Shown one piece after another: positions 1 through 5,326 of a stretch of DNA of 5,326 nucleotides. Numbering within the stretch: position 1 is the first letter of the stretch; each line of letters starts with the position of its first letter. The notes below the pieces were generated by a model. It searched no databases. It had not been told where the DNA came from and saw nothing but the letters and a program-made list of their open reading frames with translations. A program made the translations under genes and the position numbers. This DNA is from Candidatus Moraniibacteriota bacterium (GTDB taxonomy: Bacteria > Patescibacteriota > Minisyncoccia > Moranbacterales > GCA-2747515): positions 1-5,326 of the forward strand of contig JALWEZ010000038.1 in assembly GCA_027039165.1 (NCBI GenBank), written 5' to 3'.

Positions 1-8
1 CACAACTA

Positions 9-15
9 CTCCTTT
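9..15 (-). promoter_or_regulatory. Possible ribosome-binding site (AAAGGAG) for a gene beyond the left edge
   Basis: The minus strand reads AAAGGAG from 15 to 9, then 5 nt, then GTG at 3 to 1; an overlapping TTG lies at 5 to 3. This is a near-perfect Shine-Dalgarno at usable spacing about 40 nt downstream of the predicted promoter. It suggests that a divergent gene starts at the very edge, but no coding sequence is available to confirm it. Confidence 0.4.
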
Positions 16-57
16 ACTAACGATAAATTCTATGATTAAATGGAAAATAACATAGTA

Positions 58-86
58 AGTGTAACATAAAATAATAAAATAGTCAA
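58..86 (-). promoter_or_regulatory. Predicted sigma70-type promoter reading toward the left edge
   Basis: On the minus strand, TTGACT (86 to 81) is followed after exactly 17 nt by TACACT (63 to 58). TG sits one base before the -10, giving an extended -10 (TGtTACACT). Five of six -35 bases and four of six -10 bases match consensus. It would start transcription near 51 and drive a gene whose coding part is outside the window. This is a pattern match in AT-rich DNA, strengthened by the ribosome-binding site further along the same strand. Confidence 0.5.
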
Positions 87-88
87 AT

Positions 89-1087
89 ATGAATACTAAA
101 AAGAAAAAAAGAATTGTAAGTGGTATCCAACCAACGGGAAATTTACATATTGGAAATTATTTAGGAGCTGTAAAAAATTGGGTTGAGCTACATGAAACTT
201 ATGATGCTTTTTTCCCAATTGTTGATTTGCATGCAATTACACTTGATTTTAATCCAGTAGAACTTAGAAAGAAAACATTAGAAATTGCTAAAGTGTTAGT
301 TGCTTCTGGGATAAATCCACAAAAAGCACCTATTTTTGTACAATCAGACGTTAAAGCTCATTGTGAGCTTGGTTGGATTTTGAATTGTGTAACAGCGAGA
401 ATGTCTGATTTAAAAAAGATGACTCAATTTAAAGATAAAAGTCAAAAAGAAGGTAGTGACAATGCAACTGTGGGTTTATTTGATTATCCAGTTTTAATGG
501 CTGCTGATATACTTTTGTATGACACAGAACTTGTGCCTGTAGGAGAAGATCAATTTCAACATCTAGAATTAACAAGGACTCTAGCTCGTAGATTCAATAA
601 AAAATTTGGAGATACTTTTAAAATACCAGAGTATTTTGTAACAAAGGAAGGAAAAAGAATTATGGGACTTGATGATCCTATAAAAAAAATGAGCAAAAGT
701 GCAAAAAGTAAATATAATTACATTTCTCTAATGGATTCAGAGGATGAAATAAAGAAAAAAGTAATGAAAGCTGTTACTGACAGTGATCCAACTATAACTT
801 ACAAAGAAGATAGACTTGCAGTTAAAAATTTAATAAATATTTATAAGTTACTTTCGAATAAATCTATAAAGGAGATAGAAGAAAAATATAAAAATAAAGG
901 TTTTAAAGAGTTTAAACAAGATTTATCAGGTATAATTATTGATTTTGTACTACCTCTTCAAAAAAGAATTAATTCTATAAGTGATAGGGAAATTGAAAAA
1001 ATTTTAGAAGAAGGAGCAAAAAAAGCTACTCCTATAGCAGAAAGAAAAATTAAAGAAATTCGCAAAAAAATTGGATTTTTACACTAA
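89..1087 (+). CDS. trpS: Tryptophanyl-tRNA synthetase
   Basis: This is a class Ic aminoacyl-tRNA synthetase that activates tryptophan with ATP and charges tRNA-Trp in the cytoplasm. The 332-residue product has the usual bacterial TrpRS length. The first signature is TGNLHIGNYLGA (residues 16-27), with the HIGH-type motif as HIGN at 20-23. YPVLMAADILLY (133-144) follows, with Asp140 at the place of the indole-recognising aspartate. GEDQFQHLELTR is at 152-163 and the KMSKS loop is intact at 200-204. The C-terminal helical tRNA-binding part spans about 220-332 and includes KNLINIYKLLS. The N-terminus carries four lysines after MNT, a small basic extension. The ATG at 89 is supported by an in-frame TAG at 80-82, which leaves no longer start, and by the normal distance from Met to the first motif. 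No Shine-Dalgarno is visible. The gene stands alone in its direction and converges on the mutase gene, with a hairpin terminator just after its TAA. The family assignment is very secure. Confidence 0.98.
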   Translation: MNTKKKKRIVSGIQPTGNLHIGNYLGAVKNWVELHETYDAFFPIVDLHAITLDFNPVELRKKTLEIAKVLVASGINPQKAPIFVQSDVKAHCELGWILNCVTARMSDLKKMTQFKDKSQKEGSDNATVGLFDYPVLMAADILLYDTELVPVGEDQFQHLELTRTLARRFNKKFGDTFKIPEYFVTKEGKRIMGLDDPIKKMSKSAKSKYNYISLMDSEDEIKKKVMKAVTDSDPTITYKEDRLAVKNLINIYKLLSNKSIKEIEEKYKNKGFKEFKQDLSGIIIDFVLPLQKRINSISDREIEKILEEGAKKATPIAERKIKEIRKKIGFLH

Positions 1088-1109
1088 GAACCTGTCTAAA
1101 ATTTAACGT

Positions 1110-1146
1110 AAACTAAAAAGCAGTATTTTGTACTGCTTTTTAGTTT
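1110..1146. terminator. Bidirectional hairpin terminator between trpS and the mutase gene
   Basis: A perfect 16-bp inverted repeat (arms 1110-1125 and 1131-1146) encloses a 5-nt loop, TTTTG. The stem has a GCAGTA/TACTGC top and an A-rich/T-rich lower part (CTAAAAAG against CTTTTTAG). Read from either strand, the 3' arm is T-rich, so it can end trpS transcripts on the plus strand and mutase transcripts on the minus strand. It begins 23 bp past the trpS stop and ends 13 bp from the mutase stop. The terminal U-tract is partly inside the stem, so it is not a textbook terminator, but placement between convergent genes supports the role. Confidence 0.85.
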
Positions 1147-1158
1147 TAGATGCAAACT

Positions 1159-2514
1159 TTAACTTCTAATTATTGCCAAAACTTCATCTCTCTTTTGTTC
1201 CATTAATTCTTTTGTATCTGCTTCTAGGTTTAATCTTACAACTGGTTCTGTATTGCTTGAGCGTACATTAAACCACCATCTTGAACCAGGCTCATTTTGT
1301 TCCCAAAAACTGATTTTTATACCATCAAGATCTGAAAATTTACCATCTGAATATTTTTCTTTTAATTTTTTAAAAATTTGTTGAGCGTCATTTACTTTTG
1401 AATTAATTTCTCCACTGTGATAGTACTTTCTAAGCTCACTTACTAACTCTGAAATATTTTTACCAGTTTTTGCCATTAGATTAAGAAGTGTTATAGCTGC
1501 AAAAGTAGATAGTTCTCCATTTTTATTTGCTTTAAAATAATAGTGTCCCGATAGTTCTCCAGCAAATATTGCGTCTTCTTGTGTCATTTGAATTTTTATA
1601 AAAGCATGTCCCACACGGCACTCAGAAGCGCTTCCACCATTTTTTTCTACTAATTCTTTTACAGCCATTGAGGAGCGCAAGTCATAGAGAATTCTAGATT
1701 TTGGATTTTTCTCAAGTAGTATTTTAGCAATTAATCCAGTTATAAGATCCATTGGTATAATTTCACCTTTTTCATCTATAAAACCAACTCTGTCAGCATC
1801 GCCATCATACGCAATTCCGATACTTGCTCCCTCTTCTACAACTTTTTCTCTTAATTCATCCAGAGTTTCAGTATTAAGTGGATTAGCTTCATGAGCTGAA
1901 TAAGGATTATCCAAATCACAGTAAATTTTTGTAATCTTTATATTATCTTTAAATCTTTCATAAATTGGCAAATCTAAAACTCCCATAGTATTTGCGCAAT
2001 CAATTACTACATGAAATTTCTTATTTCCAAATTCAGCGAATTTTGAAACGAAATCATAATAGTCTCCAGTTATATTATGTGATTCTAATTCACCAGTCGT
2101 AGAACTTTTTACAATTTCCGAAGAAAAAACATTATCACGGATATTTGCAAGTCCAGAATTAAGTCCTACAGGCACAGCATTTTTTCTGCAAATCTTTACA
2201 CCATTGTATTCAATTGGATTATGTGACGCTGTAATAGAAATTGCTCCGTCAACATCTAAATTCCAAGACGCAAAATAAAGCATAGGTGTAGTAATCATAC
2301 CCAAGTCAATTACACTACAACCAGCATCTCTTACTCCTCTTATTAATTCTTTCATTAAACTTTCCCCATGAGGTCTAGCATCTCTTCCTATAGCAAGTTT
2401 TTTTGCTTTTAACTCATAAGCGGCAAAAAATCCAATTTTGTAAGCAAGTTCTTCATCTAATTGACTTCCATAAAGTCCACGAATATCATATGCCTTAAAA
2501 ATTTCTTTACTCAT
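1159..2514 (-). CDS. Phosphomannomutase/phosphoglucomutase (alpha-D-phosphohexomutase family)
   Basis: This enzyme interconverts hexose 1-phosphate and 6-phosphate (mannose and/or glucose) through a bisphosphate intermediate. It feeds nucleotide-sugar, glycan or glycogen pathways in the cytoplasm. The 451-residue product shows the full four-domain layout. The catalytic phosphoserine loop is TASHNP at 95-100, with Ser97 as the phosphorylated residue. The magnesium-binding loop is DGDADR at 237-242. The sugar-specificity loop is GELSGH at 319-324, and the phosphate-binding loop RSSNTEP is at 418-424. The RSSNTEP form resembles the dual PMM/PGM (AlgC-like, COG1109) group more than GlmM or MrsA enzymes. 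Substrate preference cannot be fixed from sequence, so names such as manB, algC or pgm are possible. The start at 2514 gives the expected opening IFKAYDIRG at residues 5-13; no Shine-Dalgarno is present. It is transcribed alone, converging with trpS and diverging from ychF. All key residues are present, so it should be active. Confidence 0.95.
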   Translation of the reverse strand: MSKEIFKAYDIRGLYGSQLDEELAYKIGFFAAYELKAKKLAIGRDARPHGESLMKELIRGVRDAGCSVIDLGMITTPMLYFASWNLDVDGAISITASHNPIEYNGVKICRKNAVPVGLNSGLANIRDNVFSSEIVKSSTTGELESHNITGDYYDFVSKFAEFGNKKFHVVIDCANTMGVLDLPIYERFKDNIKITKIYCDLDNPYSAHEANPLNTETLDELREKVVEEGASIGIAYDGDADRVGFIDEKGEIIPMDLITGLIAKILLEKNPKSRILYDLRSSMAVKELVEKNGGSASECRVGHAFIKIQMTQEDAIFAGELSGHYYFKANKNGELSTFAAITLLNLMAKTGKNISELVSELRKYYHSGEINSKVNDAQQIFKKLKEKYSDGKFSDLDGIKISFWEQNEPGSRWWFNVRSSNTEPVVRLNLEADTKELMEQKRDEVLAIIRS

Positions 2515-2542
2515 ATTTGCTTTTTTAATTATTAACTTTACT

Positions 2543-2551
2543 ATTATAACA
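2543..2551 (-). promoter_or_regulatory. Extended -10 promoter for the mutase gene
   Basis: The minus strand reads TGTTATAAT from 2551 to 2543: a consensus TATAAT (2548 to 2543) preceded by the TGn extension. There is no good -35 at 16-18 nt; the best hexamers match two or three of six bases. Extended -10 promoters are known to tolerate this. Transcription would begin near 2536, giving a leader of roughly 20 nt before the ATG at 2514. Confidence 0.6.
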
Positions 2552-2556
2552 TTTTA

Positions 2557-2585
2557 TTGACTAAAATACATTTTTCGTGCACAAT
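2557..2585 (+). promoter_or_regulatory. Predicted promoter for the ychF-yibE/F operon
   Basis: TTGACT (2557-2562) is followed after 17 nt by CACAAT (2580-2585), matching five of six and four of six consensus bases. Transcription would start near 2592, about 29 nt before the ychF ATG. TATATT at 2592-2597 is an alternative -10 with a better hexamer but no -35. The site lies next to, and partly overlaps, the upstream part of the opposing mutase promoter. Confidence 0.45.
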
Positions 2586-2620
2586 ATCAAGTATATTACA
2601 AATAAAATAATTAAAATATT

Positions 2621-3676
2621 ATGGCACTTCAAGTAGGAATAGTAGGACTGCCCAATGTGGGAAAATCAACACTTTTTAAAGCACTTACAAAAAAGACTGT
2701 TGATATAGAAAATTATCCGTTTTGTACAATAGAACCAAATGTTGGAATTGTAGAAGTTCCAGACGAACGTTTGGAAAAACTTGCAAAATTTTCTAATACT
2801 CAAAAAATCGTGCCAACTGCAATAGAATTTGTAGATATCGCTGGACTTGTAGAAGGAGCTAGTAAAGGTGAAGGACTTGGAAACAAATTTTTGGCAAATA
2901 TACGAGAAGTTGATGCTATAGCTCATGTAGTGAGAATTTTTAAAAATGATGACATAACTCATGTAAACAATAAAATAAATCCCATTTCTGATATAGAAAC
3001 TATAGAGACAGAACTTATGCTTGCTGATATGGCTACAGTAGAAAAAACTGTGCACAGACTTGAAAAATTAGCAAAAGGCAATGACAAATATGCAAAAAAA
3101 CAGCTAGAAGTTGTCTATCAAATAAAAGAGAAACTTGATGCCGGGCAATTAGCTCGTGAAGTTCAAGTGGATTACGAAGTAGACACAACTAGACAAATTA
3201 TAAGAGAAATGTCACTTCTTACTATGAAGCCAATTATGTATGTATATAATGTCTCTGATATAGATGCTAAACTTGATGATGAATTAGAATCTAAGCCCCA
3301 TGTTAAACTTGATATAAAAACAGAGGAAGAATTAATGGATATGACAAAAGAAGAAATTGAAGAGTTAGAAATGACTTCACATTTGCCAAATCTTATTAAA
3401 AAAGCATTTGATTTACTAAATCTTCAAACATTTCTAACTACTGGAGAAAAAGAAACCAGAGCTTGGACTATTAAAAAAGGTGCCAGTGCACCAGAAGCAG
3501 GTGGTGCAATTCACACTGATTTTGTCAAAAAATTCATACGTGCAGAAGTTATAAATTGGAAAACACTGTTAGATTCGGGTTCTTTTGCAAATGCTCGTAA
3601 TCAAGGACTTGTGCAAACTGTTGGAAAAGATTATATAATGAAAGATGGTGATGTAGCCAACTTTAAGATTGGATAA
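2621..3676 (+). CDS. ychF: Redox-regulated ATPase/GTPase YchF (OLA1 family)
   Basis: YchF is a near-universal Obg-related P-loop NTPase that usually prefers ATP, binds ribosomes and has been linked to translation and oxidative stress. The product has 351 residues, slightly under the usual 360 or so. G1 is GLPNVGKST (9-17). The conserved switch segment YPFCTIEPNVG is at 32-42. G3 is DIAGL (72-76), with a hydrophobic Leu76 where other GTPases carry glutamine, as is typical of this family. VVRIFKNDDITHV (103-115) and a helical insertion of about 125-195 follow. G4 is NVSD (210-213), where NxxE is usual. The TGS-like C-terminal domain spans about 268-350 and includes TRAWTIKKG, IHTDF and FIRAEV. 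The segment between G4 and the TGS domain (about 214-255) is short and acidic, and it lacks a clear G5 SA/CA motif. The ATG is fixed by TAA at 2612-2614 in frame and by the family's usual N-terminus. No Shine-Dalgarno is seen. It is followed after 9 bp by the YibE/F gene. Confidence 0.97.
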   Translation: MALQVGIVGLPNVGKSTLFKALTKKTVDIENYPFCTIEPNVGIVEVPDERLEKLAKFSNTQKIVPTAIEFVDIAGLVEGASKGEGLGNKFLANIREVDAIAHVVRIFKNDDITHVNNKINPISDIETIETELMLADMATVEKTVHRLEKLAKGNDKYAKKQLEVVYQIKEKLDAGQLAREVQVDYEVDTTRQIIREMSLLTMKPIMYVYNVSDIDAKLDDELESKPHVKLDIKTEEELMDMTKEEIEELEMTSHLPNLIKKAFDLLNLQTFLTTGEKETRAWTIKKGASAPEAGGAIHTDFVKKFIRAEVINWKTLLDSGSFANARNQGLVQTVGKDYIMKDGDVANFKIG

Positions 3677-3685
3677 TTAACTAAA

Positions 3686-4822
3686 ATGATTTTTTTAAAA
3701 AAACTTAAAAATGTATTCTTAATAAGTTTGTTTTTTGTGTTTTTTATTTCTCAAAATTGCCTTGCTTTTTTACCCGACCAAACAGCTCAAGGATATGTGA
3801 ATACTTATAAGGGTAAGGTTATAAGTATAAATTCTCAAAAAAAAGAAAAAATTGAAGGAACAAATAGAGAGCATATTTTGCAGAATATAAAAGTACAAAT
3901 TTTAAACAAAGATAAAAAAGGACAAATTGTTGATTTTGATAATGATAGAATAATTTTTGAAGTTGGAGATAAATTTTGGTTTGATTATTACAATTACGAA
4001 GATGGTTCAGAGTACTATGCAATTTTACATAGAGATAGAATGAATTCAGTTTTATTTCTTATTGGTATATTTGTTTTTGTGGTTATTGCTTTTGGCGGTT
4101 GGCAAGGCGTTCGCTCACTTATTTCTCTAGTTGGAAGTCTGTTTATTATCCTTTATCTACTGATGCCATCTCTACTTAATGGTTTTAATCCTCTACTTGC
4201 AAGTTTTTTAATTACATCCGGAGTTTTATTTATGGCCATATTTTTCACTCATGGGTTCAATAGAGAATCTGGAGTTGCTTATATTGGTACTATGATATCT
4301 ATAATCATAACTATAGCATTTGCTTTGTTTGCGGTTTATACTACAAAACTTTCTGGACTTGAAACTGAAGAATCGGTTTTGCTTAATCTACAAAGCACAA
4401 GCTCTTTAAATTTCGTTTCTTTACTTCTTGGATCAATTATTATAGGAGTTTTGGGAGTGCTAGACGATATTTCTGTTACTCAAGCAGCATTTGTTACAGA
4501 ACTTTATAACGCAAATAAAAAACTAACCAAAAAAGAAGTTTATAAAAAGGCAACCCGAATAGGAAGAGAGCATGTTGGTGCACTTGTAAATACCCTAGCA
4601 TTAGCTTATACTGGCGCTTTTTTGCCTGTTATTTTATATTTTTATATTTCACCAACTAGTAAAGCACCTTTATTAAATTTAGAAGTATTTGCAACAGAAA
4701 TTATAAGAATTATAGTAAGTAGCGTTGGTCTGGTACTCACTGTGCCAATAGTTACGCTAATGGCTGTTAAATATTTAAAAGATTATAAACCTAAAGGAGA
4801 TAAAAAAGTTCACAAACATTAA
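3686..4822 (+). CDS. YibE/F family membrane protein
   Basis: This is a multi-pass membrane protein of the YibE/F family (Pfam YibE_F); its molecular function is not established. The 378-residue product opens with a basic stretch and a hydrophobic segment (about 8-27), with a possible signal-peptidase site after Cys-Leu-Ala at 25-27. A polar, probably beta-rich extracytoplasmic domain (about 32-115) follows. About seven membrane segments come next: roughly 121-138, 143-161, 169-188, 198-218, 242-260, 299-321 and 336-362. The last part is a basic tail. Family hallmarks are GVLDDISVTQAA (257-268), with its paired aspartates in or near the membrane, and GREHVGALVNTLALAYTGAFLP (293-314, key residues Arg294, Glu295, His296, Asn302). 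Some bacteria split the family into separate yibE and yibF genes; here one protein holds both the soluble domain and the membrane domain. It starts 9 bp after the ychF stop, so the two are probably cotranscribed, with only a weak GGA about 12 nt upstream as ribosome-binding site. No convincing hairpin terminator follows. Confidence 0.93.
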   Translation: MIFLKKLKNVFLISLFFVFFISQNCLAFLPDQTAQGYVNTYKGKVISINSQKKEKIEGTNREHILQNIKVQILNKDKKGQIVDFDNDRIIFEVGDKFWFDYYNYEDGSEYYAILHRDRMNSVLFLIGIFVFVVIAFGGWQGVRSLISLVGSLFIILYLLMPSLLNGFNPLLASFLITSGVLFMAIFFTHGFNRESGVAYIGTMISIIITIAFALFAVYTTKLSGLETEESVLLNLQSTSSLNFVSLLLGSIIIGVLGVLDDISVTQAAFVTELYNANKKLTKKEVYKKATRIGREHVGALVNTLALAYTGAFLPVILYFYISPTSKAPLLNLEVFATEIIRIIVSSVGLVLTVPIVTLMAVKYLKDYKPKGDKKVHKH

Positions 4823-4924
4823 GCTTATTTGAAATTGATTATATTCAAAAACTGTGTTAGTCTAGTATTGACTTACTAAAGTGATGTTTTTTAACAATTA
4901 ATTTTTTAAAAGAAAGGATAAAAA
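4823..4924 (+). other. Intergenic region with possible promoter before the DUF1294 gene
   Basis: No gene is seen in these 102 bp. A TTGACT at 4868-4873 could be a -35 box. The best -10 partners are TTTAAC at 4890-4895 (16-nt spacing) and AACAAT at 4893-4898 (19-nt spacing), each matching four of six bases, so the promoter call is tentative. The only hairpin after the YibE/F stop is a weak 5-bp stem (TTGAA/TTCAA around 4830-4847) without a U-tract, so read-through from the ychF operon is also possible. Confidence 0.35.
4911..4918 (+). promoter_or_regulatory. Ribosome-binding site AGAAAGGA before GTG 4925
   Basis: AGAAAGGA ends 6 nt before the GTG at 4925. It is the clearest Shine-Dalgarno upstream of any gene start fully visible in the window; the four complete genes lack one. 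It points strongly to GTG 4925 as a real initiation site, although the frame it opens is not the DUF1294 frame. Confidence 0.6.
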
Positions 4925-4981
4925 GTGGCAAGAAAAAAAGAAAAAAGAAAAAAAGAACAGTACCAAAAGGATGGACTTTGA
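4925..4981 (+). CDS. Short Lys/Arg-rich ORF, leader peptide or frameshifted 5' end of the DUF1294 gene
   Basis: GTG at 4925, behind a good ribosome-binding site, opens an 18-codon frame reading VARKKEKRKKEQYQKDGL (initiator Met in place of Val) and stops at TGA 4979-4981. Eleven of the first 14 residues are charged. The coding stretch holds adenine runs of 7 (4933-4939), 6 (4941-4946) and 7 (4948-4954). A -1 shift on either A7 run joins this frame to the DUF1294 frame, for example as ARKKEKRKKRTVPKGWTL. That reads like a natural cytoplasmic basic N-terminus before a membrane protein. The alternative is a separate leader peptide whose stop overlaps the TTG start of the next frame (TTGA), giving translational coupling. 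Sequence alone does not decide; an indel is a third option. Confidence 0.4.
   Translation: MARKKEKRKKEQYQKDGL
4965..4971 (+). promoter_or_regulatory. Possible internal ribosome-binding site AAAAGGA before TTG 4978
   Basis: AAAAGGA ends 6 nt before TTG 4978, the only standard start codon for the DUF1294 frame upstream of its first membrane segment. In the protein reading it would simply encode Pro-Lys-Gly, so it may be coincidental. If used, it lies inside the short upstream ORF and would allow coupled re-initiation. Confidence 0.35.
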
Positions 4982-5326
4982 AACAACCAATAGTTTACAA
5001 TCCTCCATTTACTTTTTACAAGTATAACTTTATGTCTATTGTTGTATTTTTTATAGCGATTATAGTTAGTGCAAATGTTACACAATTAGCAAGTAAATTT
5101 TCTATTTATTATATAGCTATCAATGCTACGACAGCTATAATGTTTACGTTGGATAAAATCTTGGCTATAGTTAGAGCTGAGAGAATTCCAGAAAGAACCT
5201 TGCATTTGTTAGAATTTTTTGGAGGAAGTCTTTCTACATTTTTTGTGCAGTTTGTATTGAGACACAAAACACACAAGAAATCTTTTAGATTTATAAGTAA
5301 ATTAAATCTTTTGTTTCATTTAATTA
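4978..5326 (+). CDS. DUF1294 family membrane protein, partial at the right edge
   Basis: The frame has no stop up to the window end, so at least 116 residues are visible and the C-terminus is missing. The DUF1294 pattern is clear: an Asn (49) in a membrane helix, then LDK (58-60), RIPE (69-72), TLHLLEFFGG (74-83) and the RHKT signature (95-98) followed by Lys and Phe. Membrane segments are about 20-38, 42-58 and 78-94, and a further hydrophobic stretch starts near 105. The family consists of small inner-membrane proteins of unknown function. The start is uncertain. TTG at 4978 has AAAAGGA 6 nt upstream (4965-4971) and overlaps the TGA of the preceding short ORF. The same frame is open back to 4885 but has no ATG, GTG or TTG there; the first ATG is at 5032, inside the first membrane segment. 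The preferred alternative is translation from GTG 4925 with a -1 shift on the A-runs. The family call is strong and the start call weak. Confidence 0.8.
   Translation, partial: MKQPIVYNPPFTFYKYNFMSIVVFFIAIIVSANVTQLASKFSIYYIAINATTAIMFTLDKILAIVRAERIPERTLHLLEFFGGSLSTFFVQFVLRHKTHKKSFRFISKLNLLFHLI

Larger units (their letters stand above)
1..88. other. Intergenic region upstream of trpS, probably divergent
   Basis: No gene is supported here. The trpS frame is closed by TAG at 80-82, and the other plus-strand frames hit stops within a short distance. On the minus strand the stretch looks like the 5' region of a gene starting at or beyond the left edge (see the promoter and ribosome-binding-site entries). 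For trpS itself only weak -10-like hexamers are seen: TATGAT at 31-36, and TAAAAT at 67-72 and 75-80. None has a recognisable -35 at proper spacing, so the trpS promoter stays unassigned. The space is too short for a T-box leader. Confidence 0.6.

Noticed and set aside
1..39. Plus-strand frame 1 ending at TAA 37-39 as the tail of an upstream gene
   Set aside because: Only 12 codons are visible with no recognisable motif, and the minus-strand promoter and ribosome-binding site in the same place argue against it.
2461..2466. TTGACT hexamer inside the mutase gene
   Set aside because: It lies within coding sequence with no sensible downstream gene. It shows that TTGACT alone can arise by chance in this composition, so promoter calls here also rest on spacing and a -10.
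2666..3055. 129-codon minus-strand open frame inside ychF
   Set aside because: It lies wholly antisense to a clearly conserved YchF coding region. Its translation is rich in Phe, Tyr, Cys, Ser and Lys, as expected from the complement of an AT-rich gene.
3819..4022. 67-codon minus-strand open frame inside the YibE/F gene
   Set aside because: It is antisense to the soluble-domain coding region, with low-complexity Leu/Phe/Tyr composition and no recognisable motif.
89..4822. TGA-recoded genetic code (glycine or tryptophan)
   Set aside because: The four complete genes contain no in-frame TGA and use TGG for tryptophan, while their conserved motifs read correctly under the standard bacterial code.
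4885..4905. TTTTTTAA repeated twice near the DUF1294 promoter region
   Set aside because: Such short AT-only repeats are expected by chance here and have no symmetry or spacing that suggests an operator.
4971..5027. ATG 4971 as start of the DUF1294 gene
   Set aside because: It is out of frame with the DUF1294 coding region and runs into TAA after 18 codons; the AGGA site overlaps it, leaving no spacing.

Overview
The window comes from a very AT-rich bacterial genome with compact spacing. It holds four complete protein genes and a fifth that runs off the right edge. All four complete genes end in TAA, and their roughly 1,500 codons read with no in-frame TGA, so a TGA-to-glycine code (as in Gracilibacteria/Absconditabacteria) is not indicated. 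None of the four complete genes has a convincing Shine-Dalgarno sequence. This combination, with a COG1109-type phosphohexomutase and YibE/F and DUF1294 membrane proteins, would suit a small-genome lineage such as Patescibacteria (CPR) or a low-GC Firmicute-like bacterium. That placement is inference only.

Layout. Positions 1-88 are noncoding: they lead into trpS and also carry a good minus-strand promoter and ribosome-binding site for a gene that would lie beyond the left edge. trpS (tryptophanyl-tRNA synthetase, +) converges on a phosphomannomutase/phosphoglucomutase gene (-). A perfect 16-bp hairpin between them can serve as a two-way terminator. The mutase gene diverges from ychF (OLA1-type ATPase/GTPase, +) across a 106-bp spacer in which the two predicted promoters overlap. 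A YibE/F membrane protein gene starts 9 bp after ychF and is probably in the same operon. About 100 bp further on, probably with its own promoter, lies a DUF1294 membrane protein gene with no stop before the window ends.

Functionally this is mostly housekeeping: charging of tRNA-Trp, hexose-phosphate isomerisation for surface polysaccharide or central carbon use, a ribosome-associated NTPase, and two membrane proteins of unknown function. No mobile element, CRISPR array, tRNA or rRNA was seen.

The most interesting part is the start of the DUF1294 gene. The only strong ribosome-binding site in front of a visible start in the 4.3 kb of genes leads into a GTG start in the wrong frame. That frame passes through runs of 7, 6 and 7 adenines and ends at a TGA overlapping a possible TTG start of the DUF1294 frame. 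This could be slippage or frameshifting on the A-runs, a translationally coupled Lys/Arg-rich leader peptide, or an indel.
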